From: a virus
DNA: 64,000 nucleotides
Reading direction: 5' to 3' (one strand)
Virus record (IMG/VR): IMGVR_UViG_3300019850_000189
Coordinates: 62,001-126,000 of that record
The translations under genes and the position numbers were made by a program. The notes below the pieces were generated by a model. It ran no database searches. It saw nothing but the letters and a program-made list of their open reading frames with translations, and was not told where the DNA came from. This document shows, one piece after another, positions 55,113 to 63,605 of this stretch (position 1 is the stretch's first letter; each line of letters starts with the position of its first letter).

Positions 55113-55347
55113 GAAGAAAAGGCAAGCGAATTTTAATACATATAAACCCTTTTATGATTATTTTAAGGATAAAGAAAGTACTATAATTAAGTCATTTGAG
55201 GGAGAAAAAGTTGAGGAGACCAAAAATAGGGGACATGCTAATAAGCAAGAGCGCGTTCGAAATAGACCTGGTAATAGAGGCAAAACGGAACCACGTTCTG
55301 ATACAAAGACCCGGCATGAGGATAAAAATCCTGAAAAGCGCGTATGA
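55105..55347 (+). CDS. Hypothetical frame, 80 aa (5' part likely coding)
   Basis: TTG start after GGAGGCACTCCCGA. Residues 1-40 look like a protein (NFNTYKPFYDYFKDKESTII); residues 41-80 become an Arg/Asn/Lys-rich string that overlaps 55196 in another frame. A -1/+1 frameshift joining the two, or overlapping genes, would explain it. Confidence 0.4.
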   Translation: MSKKKRQANFNTYKPFYDYFKDKESTIIKSFEGEKVEETKNRGHANKQERVRNRPGNRGKTEPRSDTKTRHEDKNPEKRV

Positions 55348-55441
55348 GAATTTGCTCAATAGAAAACTCTTTAAAATAACAAGCAAGGGAGAAAAGATAA
55401 AACTTTTTTTACAGCTTGGCCAAATTAAAAAAAATGATTAA
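55196..55441 (+). CDS. Hypothetical protein, 81 aa
   Basis: TTG at 55196 or 55214. KIGDMLISKSAFEIDLVIEA and later strands give a beta-rich domain like 41382 and 45745. More protein-like than the overlapping frame. Confidence 0.55.
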   Translation: MREKKLRRPKIGDMLISKSAFEIDLVIEAKRNHVLIQRPGMRIKILKSAYENLLNRKLFKITSKGEKIKLFLQLGQIKKND

Positions 55442-55462
55442 AAATTATTTACTGGAGATAAT

Positions 55463-55957
55463 ATGAATATTAATAAGAAAGCTATGGATATGCTTTACAA
55501 GCAACGGCAGGATCCTGAGAAAATGCAAAAACTTCTTGAGAATTTCTATGAAATGGGTAGCCAGATAGCGCATCATTTCGATATTCCTTATTCGATGCGC
55601 GCCGACTATATCCAAAGCGCAGTCATTTTATCCTGGAGAAAATTGGATAAATTTGATCCTATAAAGAATAAGCACGCGTTTTCTTATTTCTATCAAGTTA
55701 TCCGGCGAGATTTTATGGACAACATGCGCAAGGCTAAAAAGCGTAGCTCTATAGCCAAAATGATTAGCTCTGATGATTCGAGGAATGACTGGTTAAAAAA
55801 TATGAAATATTTTGATCATCAATATGAAGTTGTGGAACACGATTTTAATAAACAGATATTAACAGGTCTTAAAAAAATAATGTGGACAGAACTCGACAAA
55901 ACGTCCTCCGATAAAAAAACTTCCGATAATAAAACATCTGTTGTATCATCTCCATAA
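55463..55957 (+). CDS. Sigma factor, T4 gp55-like (late transcription)
   Basis: 164 aa. RADYIQSAVILSWRKLDKFD, then AFSYFYQVIRRDFMDNMRKA, matches the region 2 helix pair of T4 gp55 and other minimal sigma factors: an acidic helix, a 'K-FDP-K..AF.YF' linker and the -10-reading helix. There is no region 4, so only a -10-type element would be read. Polar Ser/Thr/Lys tail. The ACATATATA motif without -35 is a natural candidate target. Confidence 0.78.
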   Translation: MNINKKAMDMLYKQRQDPEKMQKLLENFYEMGSQIAHHFDIPYSMRADYIQSAVILSWRKLDKFDPIKNKHAFSYFYQVIRRDFMDNMRKAKKRSSIAKMISSDDSRNDWLKNMKYFDHQYEVVEHDFNKQILTGLKKIMWTELDKTSSDKKTSDNKTSVVSSP

Positions 55958-56135
55958 TATCATTCCGGAAATGGTATTTGTGGAAGTTACTGCTGCTAAT
56001 TTTCCTTCGTAAAACCAGGGAATATTTCCGTTCTTGGCACTCTGTGATTATAGCCGAGCGAAACAACTTATCGCAACGCTTAAAAACAGTAATGCCAAAA
56101 AAAATATTTTTTTATATGGGCCTCCTGTTTCTGAA

Positions 56136-56144
56136 ACATATATA
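56136..56144 (+). promoter_or_regulatory. ACATATATA motif before polA-like operon
   Basis: CTGAAACATATATATAGG, just before a 23-codon leader gene and the split polymerase gene. 55958-56135 holds no convincing gene. Confidence 0.5.
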
Positions 56145-56160
56145 TAGGAAAACTATTGTT

Positions 56161-56232
56161 ATGCATATGAATGAAAACCTAGAGAGAAAGTTGTTTGATC
56201 GGTTTGATTTTTTACATCAGAAAGAGGTATAA
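56161..56232 (+). CDS. Leader peptide, 23 aa
   Basis: MHMNENLERKLFDRFDFLHQ and three more residues; its TAA overlaps the polymerase ATG (TAATG), implying translational coupling. Could regulate polymerase synthesis. Confidence 0.5.
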   Translation: MHMNENLERKLFDRFDFLHQKEV

Positions 56233-57461
56233 TGGATAAATTTATTAATTTGCATGTTCACACAGATTCCAGCACGTTGGATGGATTTGGCACAAAAGAA
56301 GCGCGATTTAAATATGTTATCGAGGTCTTGGACCAATCCGCGCTGGCTATTACAGACCATGGAACGATGTCTGGTATATACGACTTCTGGAATATAGCGC
56401 AACAATATAATGTGAAGCCACTATTGGGAGTAGAAATATATTTTGTAAATAATCTCAAAAAACGCGAGAAGAAAGAAAAAAGATATCATCTTGTATTACT
56501 GGCTAAAAATTTAAAAGGCTACAAAAATATAATGCAAATTCAATATATAGCACATAAGTATGGTTTCTATAAAAAGCCAAGGGTGGATCGTGATGTACTA
56601 AAAAATTATTCTGACAATGTCATATGCCTATCGGCATGTGCTGCCAATGATATTAGTGTGGCGCTTGCAGATAATGATATAGCCCTCGCGAAACGGCGAA
56701 TAGATTGGTATAAGGAAACATATGGTGATGACTTCTACTTAGAGTTCCAGCCATATCAATCAGAAAAGTTAAGGCGGATAGATATAAAGCTTTATAAACT
56801 ATGGAAAAAGATACATCATATTAAAGCTGTCATAACCTCTGATGCTCATTATATACAGAAAGAGCAGAGCGAGGATCATGCTAAATTGCTATTAATTAAT
56901 ACAAGGGGAAAAGTTAATGACAATGGCTCTAATAAGTTTAGTTTTAACGAACATAATCTATATTTGCATTCCAGAAATGAGATTATAAATGAGGGATTCC
57001 AAACAGGATACGACAAAAATGATATTGAACAATGGTGTGATACTACAATTGAGGTTGCTGATAAAATTGAAGCTTATGATATAAGACAACAGAATTATAT
57101 AGTTCCGCCAATTCCTGAATTTATGGGTGCCGATCTAAATAAAATATTACGCAAGAAATGCCTTGAGGGATTGAAACAGAAAAAACTATTCGATGATATC
57201 TATATGAAAAGATTGGCTTATGAACTTAAAATAATATATAATGCCGGTTTTTCTTCTTACTTTCTAGTAGTAGCGGACATAGTTAATTGGGCCAAAAGGG
57301 AAGGTATTTATGTGGGCCCTTCCCGCGGATCCGCTGGCGCCTCGCTTACTGCTTATGCTCTGGGGATTACAGCTGTGGATCCTATTAAGCATGATTTACA
57401 ATTTGAGCGCTTCCTCAATCCGGAGCGCCTGGGTGGCAAAGTACTTAAATTTATTGAATAG
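56232..57461 (+). CDS. dnaE: DNA polymerase III alpha, N-terminal fragment
   Basis: 409 aa. PHP domain (NLHVHTDSSTLDG, ITDHGTMSG, SDAHYI) over residues 1-240, then the palm segment GFSSYFLVVADIVNWAK, VGPSRGSAGASLTAYALGIT and FERFLNPER. The frame ends 11 residues after NPER, exactly where family C enzymes continue with the PD(I/F)D(I/V)DF catalytic acids. Those are in 59882, so activity needs both polypeptides. RBS GAGGTATA. Confidence 0.92.
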   Translation: MDKFINLHVHTDSSTLDGFGTKEARFKYVIEVLDQSALAITDHGTMSGIYDFWNIAQQYNVKPLLGVEIYFVNNLKKREKKEKRYHLVLLAKNLKGYKNIMQIQYIAHKYGFYKKPRVDRDVLKNYSDNVICLSACAANDISVALADNDIALAKRRIDWYKETYGDDFYLEFQPYQSEKLRRIDIKLYKLWKKIHHIKAVITSDAHYIQKEQSEDHAKLLLINTRGKVNDNGSNKFSFNEHNLYLHSRNEIINEGFQTGYDKNDIEQWCDTTIEVADKIEAYDIRQQNYIVPPIPEFMGADLNKILRKKCLEGLKQKKLFDDIYMKRLAYELKIIYNAGFSSYFLVVADIVNWAKREGIYVGPSRGSAGASLTAYALGITAVDPIKHDLQFERFLNPERLGGKVLKFIE

Positions 57462-57487
57462 TACAACTTTAAGAAGGAGTGATTATC

Positions 57488-57991
57488 ATGAGACCATCTT
57501 GGACCGAGCTATTTTTAAATATAACGCGTCTTGTTGCGCAGCGAAGCACATGTGCGCGCCTGAAGGTGGGCGCCGTCCTGGTAAAAGATAATCGTATCAT
57601 TTCTATGGGATACAATGGTGTTCCGCAAGGGCTTGAACACTGCGAAGATCACTTCAGGAAAATATACAATAACAAGGTTAGAATTCAAGACATGTCATGG
57701 GAAGAATATATAGCATCGCCCTTTTTTATGCAGGAACATCACGAATTTTCTACTCATAATGAAATACATGCGGAAACAAATGCGCTAATGTTTGCAGCGT
57801 ATAATGGTGTTAGTACAAGAGGAGCCGATATTTACGTATCATATACGCCGTGCATCCATTGTTCAAAACAAATTCTGCAAGCTGGTATCAACCATGTTTA
57901 TTATGATAAGCCGTATGATCGCGATATGACTGCGATAAAATTTCTTGAAGAGAACGATATAGCGTGCCAGCAAATTGGGGATGACAGTTGA
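57488..57991 (+). CDS. dCMP deaminase
   Basis: 167 aa from ATG 57488 (AAGGAG nine bases before). HAETNALMF (zinc His, catalytic Glu) and SYTPCIHCSKQI (zinc Cys pair) are complete; STCARLKVGAVLV and GYNGVPQG are usual in this family. Makes dUMP from dCMP for the thymidylate synthase. The family also contains RNA and DNA cytidine editors, relevant to the C33/C55 finding but only speculatively. Overlaps the kinase start. Confidence 0.92.
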   Translation: MRPSWTELFLNITRLVAQRSTCARLKVGAVLVKDNRIISMGYNGVPQGLEHCEDHFRKIYNNKVRIQDMSWEEYIASPFFMQEHHEFSTHNEIHAETNALMFAAYNGVSTRGADIYVSYTPCIHCSKQILQAGINHVYYDKPYDRDMTAIKFLEENDIACQQIGDDS

Positions 57992-59868
57992 TTATTGACA
58001 AAAACCGATTTAAAACAATTATGGATATTCTGCAAGGCTGGTATTGGGAAATTGACGAAAATAACGTTTATGTTTATTCCGCCGGCAAATGCAAAGAATT
58101 ATTGGGAGTTGAGCCAGAATATGTCTTGGGAAAAACTATATTTGATTTTATGGATGATGAAGAGGCGATAAGAATAGAAAAAGTTCTCAAACAATTCCGA
58201 GACGAGAGAAAAGATTTTACATCATTAGAACACGAGCTCATTAACAAAAATGGTTCCGTGATTACAGTTGAGAGCTGGTGCGCACCCATTTTTAATGATA
58301 AAGGTAAATTCGATGGATATTCTGGAATTGATTATAATATTACAGAACGTAAAAAGTGGGAAGAGGGCTTTCGCGAGCGTGAGAGAAAATTAAGTGTAAT
58401 AATTGCCAGTATAAGCGATGCAGTTATTGCGGTTGATTCGAAAGGGAATATCATTTTATTGAATCAGCGCGCTGAAGACATTTTAGGATGGCAACAGGCA
58501 GATGTTGTTGGCAAGAATCATGATGCTATAATTAATTTATTTGATTGCAATAACGATATTATGAACAGTCCATTGAAACAGGTTTTAGAAACGGCCAAAA
58601 TGGTCACGATAAAAGATAATACCACTTTAATTGCTAAAAATGGTAAAAATATAATGGTGGGCGCTGTTGCATCTCCTGTAAAATTGGATGGCAATATTAT
58701 TGGCGCCGTTATGATTTTTCGTGATGTTAGTATGCAAAAGATGGTAGAAATAGAACTATCTAAAACACAGAAACTCGATGCCGTTGGGGTCCTGGCTGGC
58801 GGCATGGCTCATGATTTCAATAATATATTAACAGCGATAAGTGGCCATATGGAAATTGCCAGGATGTTATCTCATGAGGATAAAGTTGTTGAACATCTCA
58901 GAGAAGCGCTTGGAGCCTGCAAGAGGGCAAAAAGCGTTACGCAACAATTACTCACATTTTCAAAAGGCGGTATGCCACTTCCCAAGCCTACTTCAGTTTC
59001 CAGCGTTATTAAAGATACAGCAAAATTTATTTTAACTGGTACAAATGTCGCAATTGAATATAATATAGATGAAAATATATCTGCTATTGATGTTGATGCC
59101 GAACAAATTTCGGAAGTGATACAAAATATAATAATAAATGCAATTCAGGCAATGCCAGATGGTGGGGTAATGCAACTAAGTGCACAGAATATTTATACTC
59201 CATTCAGAAATCTATGTGATAACTATGTGTCACCAGGTAAGTATGTTAAAATATCAATATCTGATACAGGTAGAGGAATTCCTAAAGAGCATCTATCCAA
59301 GATTTTCGATCCTTACTTTACCACCAAAAGCACCGGGAATGGTCTTGGCCTGTCAGTCGCATATTCTATTATTAAGAAGCATGGGGGATGTATATACGCC
59401 GATTCGAAAATTGGCCACGGCTCTATTTTCAATATATATCTTCCATCAACTGATAAAAAGGCAGAAATAGTAAGCGTCAAGAAGCCTATTAGAGGTACCG
59501 GCCGAATACTGTTTCTGGATGATGAATATTCCGTGAGAGAAACGGGCAAGGTATTGATTGAAAGTTTGGGATACACTGTAGATGTCGTTCGGAATGGTAG
59601 ATTGGCTGTTGAGCACTATAAAAAAGCACTTGAAGATGGGCAACCATTCAGAGCTATTATTGCGGATCTTACAATTCCAGGTGGTATGGGCGGCGTTGAA
59701 GCTATAAAAGAAATCAAGAAAGTAGATCAAAATGTAAAAGCTATCGTTTCAAGTGGCTATTCTACCTCTAATGTCATGAGCGAATACAGGAGCTACGGAT
59801 TTTCGGGGGCTCTCAGAAAGCCATATGATCTCGCAGAACTATCCAAAGCACTTCACGATGTGACATAA
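57988..59868 (+). CDS. Hybrid histidine kinase (PAS-PAS-HisKA-HATPase-REC)
   Basis: 626 aa, TTG start overlapping the deaminase stop. Two PAS domains (about 8-120 and 130-250), HisKA with His275 in GGMAHDFNN (NtrB type), ATPase boxes NAIQAMPDGG, DTGRGIP and TGNGLGLS, then a receiver with phosphoacceptor Asp560 (IIADLTIPGG). No transmembrane segment, so it senses a cytoplasmic cue. All catalytic residues present. It lies between the two polymerase fragments. REC-HD-GYP at 36223 may be a target. Confidence 0.93.
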   Translation: MIIDKNRFKTIMDILQGWYWEIDENNVYVYSAGKCKELLGVEPEYVLGKTIFDFMDDEEAIRIEKVLKQFRDERKDFTSLEHELINKNGSVITVESWCAPIFNDKGKFDGYSGIDYNITERKKWEEGFRERERKLSVIIASISDAVIAVDSKGNIILLNQRAEDILGWQQADVVGKNHDAIINLFDCNNDIMNSPLKQVLETAKMVTIKDNTTLIAKNGKNIMVGAVASPVKLDGNIIGAVMIFRDVSMQKMVEIELSKTQKLDAVGVLAGGMAHDFNNILTAISGHMEIARMLSHEDKVVEHLREALGACKRAKSVTQQLLTFSKGGMPLPKPTSVSSVIKDTAKFILTGTNVAIEYNIDENISAIDVDAEQISEVIQNIIINAIQAMPDGGVMQLSAQNIYTPFRNLCDNYVSPGKYVKISISDTGRGIPKEHLSKIFDPYFTTKSTGNGLGLSVAYSIIKKHGGCIYADSKIGHGSIFNIYLPSTDKKAEIVSVKKPIRGTGRILFLDDEYSVRETGKVLIESLGYTVDVVRNGRLAVEHYKKALEDGQPFRAIIADLTIPGGMGGVEAIKEIKKVDQNVKAIVSSGYSTSNVMSEYRSYGFSGALRKPYDLAELSKALHDVT

Positions 59869-59876
59869 CATATATA
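59868..59876 (+). promoter_or_regulatory. ACATATATA motif overlapping the kinase stop
   Basis: Sits six bases before the ATG of the C-terminal polymerase fragment, giving that gene its own start signal. Confidence 0.45.
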
Positions 59877-59881
59877 TTAAT

Positions 59882-62521
59882 ATGAGAAAAAAATTATATG
59901 AACATCTGAAAGAAAAGGGTATAGATGATGCCAAACATCGCGAACGTCTTGAAATGGAACTTAAAGAATTTAAAAAGTATGAAACTATTAATCACACTAA
60001 ATTGATAGTTGAAATAGACAATGGTGCGGAACCAAGCAAAAGGATTCTGATATGGTATTTGTTGGGGTATATCCATAATGACCCTATTGATAAAATTCCG
60101 GAAAATATAGTGGTACCTGGAAAGGCGCCAGATATAGACCTGGATTTTGAAGATGCCGAAAGAGGCAGAGTTATTGATTATATTAAGCGTCGATTCGGAT
60201 ATAATAATGTTGCTCAGGTTTGCAATGTGGTTACCTACTCTATCAAATCTGCTTTTCAAGATGCCGCCCGTATATATGGCATCCCGGCCCAAAAGGCTAT
60301 TTCCATATCCAAAAACATCAATGATGATAACTGGAATCAAAGCGATGCTTATACGCGATATCCTGAAATTTTTAAGTTCGCAGAACATCTCCTCGGTCAA
60401 ATGCGAAATTATGGCAGACACGCCGCGGCAATCATAATAACAGATAAACCAGTTCAGAAATATATACCATGTCAATATAATAAAGATGATGATATTCTGC
60501 TGGCCGAATTTACCGGTGCAGCTATTCAAGATATTAAATTATTAAAACTTGATATACTCGGGCTTTCAACTTTAAAAATTATGAAAGACACCATCGAACA
60601 TATCAAAGAACGCCATAATAAGGAAATATCATTAGGAGATATAGATTTTAACGACCTATCTGTTTTTAAGTTATTCAGTCACGGTTTAACTACCTCTATT
60701 TTCCAATTTGAAAGTCCATCTATGAAGGGTTATCTGCAGAAGCTTAAACCGAAAGAGCTAGAAGATATAGTAGTAATGAATGCTCTTTTTAGACCAGGCG
60801 CTATTCCAATTATTAATAATTATATTAAAAGAAAGCATGGCAAAGAAAAAATAGAATACGGGCACTCTGTATTAGAAAAAGTTTTAAAACCAACTTTTGG
60901 TCTTCTGGTATTCCAGGAAGAAACTATTATGATAGCTCATCTTGCATCCGGAATAAGCTTAGGTAGAGCTGATATGCTGCGCCGCTATATGGAAAAATGG
61001 AATTCCAAATATAAGAATGATATTAAGGGAAAGAAAAAATGGGAATCAGAATTTTTTCAAGGTTGCCAGAAGCAAGGCTTGAATTCAAAGGAATCAAAAT
61101 ATATTTGGGATTACCTGATTAAACAAACCGGATACCAATTCAATCGCTGCGTGTCTGGAGACTGCATCATCGATGCCGATACATCTAACAAATGGCGGCC
61201 TACTATTGGTGAGATGTATCGTATTAAAAATGATACTAAATATGCCAAAGAAACAAATCATTACCCGTTAATGAAACGATATTGTGGTAAAAAGGGCTAC
61301 GGTAAAAGTTATTCATTGTGTGAAGATGGACTTTTACGACTAAACAATATAGTAGATATCTATTATGAAGGTGACCGCGAAGTATTTGAAATTCTTCTGG
61401 AAGATGGTAAGAAAATAGAAGTGACAGGCAATCATAACTTTCCACTCCCAAATGGCCAAAAACTTAATATAGATAATGGGCTGAAGGCTGGGGACCATCT
61501 CTATGTTAACGAAGGATATAAGAAGAGACCCAAAGGACAAAAAGTCAATGAGCCAACCTTGAGACAAATTGTATCAATCAAAAGCGTAGGGATCAAGGAT
61601 ACGTACAATATAGAAATGGCAGCTCCTAATCACACTCTATCTATTAATGGCATTATAACTTCTAATTCTCATGCTCTTTCATATGCCGTCATCGCATATC
61701 AAACGGCATGGCTGAAGGTACATTATCCTGTTGAATTCATGTGTGCATCTCTCAATTCAGATAAAACCCCTATTGACAAGCTCACAGCAGAATGCGCACA
61801 GTTGGGGATTAAGGTGCTATACCCTAATATAAATAAGAGTAAAATAGGATTTAGTATTGTGGATGATAGAACCATTATTTATGGATTGAGCAGTGTTAAA
61901 AACTGTGGCGAGGTTCCGGCGCAATGGATAACTGCGCATGCGCCTTACGAAAGTGTTACCGAGTTTTTTACAAAGCTCAAAGATGATAAATTTGGAACAA
62001 AGGTGAATAAAAGAGTATTGGACAGTCTCATTCTATCCGGCGCATTTAGCGACCTTTATAAAAATACTAAAACATTATTTAATAATTATAATGAGTGGCG
62101 GAAGAAATGGGGCAAGACTGATTTTGAAACATACATAAAAGGCAAAGAAGTTGAAGACTATAATGATGATGAAAAATCGAATTTCCTTCAGGATTTACTA
62201 AGTATCGATACATCCATGGCATTATTTGAGAAGAAAAGCAAAGAAATTAATCAACTTAGGCAATTACTTGGAAAAGGATATATAATTGGGATTATTACGG
62301 ATTTTGTCCGAAAACGCGACAGAAACGGAAATATGATGGCTTTTGTGAGCATAAGAGATGGCAATGGCATCAGACGATATCCTCTTTTCGCCAGGCAATT
62401 TGCGAATAATAGTAAAAATTTGATTAAAAATAAAATATTAGCATTTAAAATGTCTAATATGAGAGATGGAGATCGCTTGATAACAAGTATCATGCAACCG
62501 GATACATCAATCAATGGGTAA
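59882..62521 (+). CDS. dnaE: DNA polymerase III alpha, C-terminal fragment with intein
   Basis: 879 aa precursor, 706 after splicing. Catalytic Asps in PDIDLDFED (about 83-91). Further family marks: RHAAAIIITD, LDILGLSTL, LFRPGAIP, FQEETIMIA, SHALSYAVIAYQTAWLK. The first 80 residues echo the palm segment already present in the N-terminal fragment (ERLEMELKEF, then WYLLGYIHNDPID versus AYALGITAVDPIK) but lack the glycine-serine loop. C-terminal OB-like region to residue 879. A beta-clamp motif was not identified. Confidence 0.9.
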   Translation: MRKKLYEHLKEKGIDDAKHRERLEMELKEFKKYETINHTKLIVEIDNGAEPSKRILIWYLLGYIHNDPIDKIPENIVVPGKAPDIDLDFEDAERGRVIDYIKRRFGYNNVAQVCNVVTYSIKSAFQDAARIYGIPAQKAISISKNINDDNWNQSDAYTRYPEIFKFAEHLLGQMRNYGRHAAAIIITDKPVQKYIPCQYNKDDDILLAEFTGAAIQDIKLLKLDILGLSTLKIMKDTIEHIKERHNKEISLGDIDFNDLSVFKLFSHGLTTSIFQFESPSMKGYLQKLKPKELEDIVVMNALFRPGAIPIINNYIKRKHGKEKIEYGHSVLEKVLKPTFGLLVFQEETIMIAHLASGISLGRADMLRRYMEKWNSKYKNDIKGKKKWESEFFQGCQKQGLNSKESKYIWDYLIKQTGYQFNRCVSGDCIIDADTSNKWRPTIGEMYRIKNDTKYAKETNHYPLMKRYCGKKGYGKSYSLCEDGLLRLNNIVDIYYEGDREVFEILLEDGKKIEVTGNHNFPLPNGQKLNIDNGLKAGDHLYVNEGYKKRPKGQKVNEPTLRQIVSIKSVGIKDTYNIEMAAPNHTLSINGIITSNSHALSYAVIAYQTAWLKVHYPVEFMCASLNSDKTPIDKLTAECAQLGIKVLYPNINKSKIGFSIVDDRTIIYGLSSVKNCGEVPAQWITAHAPYESVTEFFTKLKDDKFGTKVNKRVLDSLILSGAFSDLYKNTKTLFNNYNEWRKKWGKTDFETYIKGKEVEDYNDDEKSNFLQDLLSIDTSMALFEKKSKEINQLRQLLGKGYIIGIITDFVRKRDRNGNMMAFVSIRDGNGIRRYPLFARQFANNSKNLIKNKILAFKMSNMRDGDRLITSIMQPDTSING
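61148..61666 (+). mobile_element. Mini-intein in polymerase fragment
   Basis: 173 codons from CVSGDCIIDADT to NGIITSN, followed by Ser+1 of SHALSY. Block B (TGNHNFPL) and block F/G (DTYNIEMAAPNHTLSINGII) are present; no endonuclease domain, so it can splice but not home by itself. Sits three residues downstream of the position used by the split cyanobacterial DnaE intein. Confidence 0.9.
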
Positions 62522-62563
62522 AGTTCATGATAAAATACTACTGTGATTTTTTGTTCAGCAGAA

Positions 62564-62848
62564 ATGAACGAAAATAAATATAAGCGAAACTCTAAAAAAT
62601 TGATGGATATAATCTATGAGCATCGGGCTTCATATTTGTTGTATGAGAATAAATTTCAGAAAACTCCTGAACACTGTGCATGCGATGAATGTCTCGCTTT
62701 CATTGAAGAAAAAATGAACAAGTTTAATATAGATCAAAAGGAATTTTTCGATAATTGGAAAAAGGAATTTATCAGAGATGTCAAACTTCATGCTGCACCA
62801 ACAAAAACAGGCAAAGCAAAAGTATTATTGGATGGGGAAAATTCATGA
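62564..62848 (+). CDS. Hypothetical protein, 94 aa
   Basis: ATG 62564 (AGCAGA upstream) or GTG 62543. Helical, with HCACDECLAF, a possible small zinc site. ATGA overlap with the receiver gene. Confidence 0.65.
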   Translation: MNENKYKRNSKKLMDIIYEHRASYLLYENKFQKTPEHCACDECLAFIEEKMNKFNIDQKEFFDNWKKEFIRDVKLHAAPTKTGKAKVLLDGENS

Positions 62849-63201
62849 ATATAATGATTTTGGAAGATTCACCAGAGCGTTGTGAATTCTTTCGAAAATT
62901 TTTGAGCGGCAATGTTCTGTATTTTTATGATAATGCAGAGGCTGCAAAGACGGCCCTGGAAGTTCAAGAATTCGATATGATATTTCTGGACCATGATTTA
63001 GAAGGCCAGGTTTATGTTAATTCTGATTACGAGAACACTGGTTACCAGGTGGCAAAATATATTGCGGATAAAAATATAAAAACTCAAGTAATTATACATA
63101 CGATGAACTATTCCGGAGCCCGTCGAATGCTGTCTGTTTTGCCAAATTCAAAATGGGTCGCTTTTAATCAGCTGTTGGAAGCATATAAAATTGACAGATG
63201 A
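62845..63201 (+). CDS. Receiver-like protein of the cyclic-phosphate type
   Basis: 118 aa. ILEDSPERCEFFRKF, FDMIFLDHDLEG and VIIHTMNYSGARRM match the stand-alone receiver-like family often called cyclic-phosphate processing RR. The Asp of the LDHDL stretch is in the phosphoacceptor position, but the His pattern suggests nucleotide-end chemistry. May act in RNA repair or signalling. Confidence 0.8.
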   Translation: MNIMILEDSPERCEFFRKFLSGNVLYFYDNAEAAKTALEVQEFDMIFLDHDLEGQVYVNSDYENTGYQVAKYIADKNIKTQVIIHTMNYSGARRMLSVLPNSKWVAFNQLLEAYKIDR

Positions 63202-63202
63202 G

Positions 63203-63211
63203 ACATATATA
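63203..63211 (+). promoter_or_regulatory. ACATATATA motif
   Basis: GAGACATATATAAAAG, 31 bases before the start at 63242. Confidence 0.5.
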
Positions 63212-63241
63212 AAAGTATATGGATAGTGATTGGAGCGTATT

Positions 63242-63418
63242 GTGAGTGATAAGAGTGAAGTGGCATTTAGCTGGTTCTATAATCAGGCTGAAAAAAAGAT
63301 TATATTTGTCGGAATGACCGGAAACCAACCGTCTTGGGTTTTGCCTAATAATGAAAAGAAAAGGATAGTGGCCAAAAATCTTCTTAGGAAGTATAATAAT
63401 GACAAAGCAGATAACTAA
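63242..63418 (+). CDS. Hypothetical protein, 58 aa
   Basis: GTG 63242 preferred (TTGGAGCG upstream). SWFYNQAEKKIIFVG, ends VAKNLLRKYNNDKADN. Overlaps the next gene by 20 bases. Confidence 0.55.
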   Translation: MSDKSEVAFSWFYNQAEKKIIFVGMTGNQPSWVLPNNEKKRIVAKNLLRKYNNDKADN

Positions 63419-63605
63419 AGCGGCTAGGAACTTGCTCAAGACGAATCATATTCAACTTATTAATCAAGCTCCGCATAGAATCACTTTGCGTATTAAAGGC
63501 AAAAATTATATATTGGAACCAGCTGGCACACTCAAGACGGAAGGCTACACTCCAGAAATAAAACGTTTATTGAGAGATGGCATACTGGGAATATATGGTT
63601 CTTGA
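63399..63605 (+). CDS. Hypothetical protein, 68 aa
   Basis: MTKQITKAARNLLKTNHIQL start, beta strands follow. Tightly packed with neighbours on both sides. Confidence 0.6.
   Translation: MTKQITKAARNLLKTNHIQLINQAPHRITLRIKGKNYILEPAGTLKTEGYTPEIKRLLRDGILGIYGS

Noticed and set aside
57461-59882. Split intein joining the two polymerase fragments
   Set aside because: No N-intein Cys block follows NPER in the first piece and no C-intein blocks precede PDIDLDF in the second.
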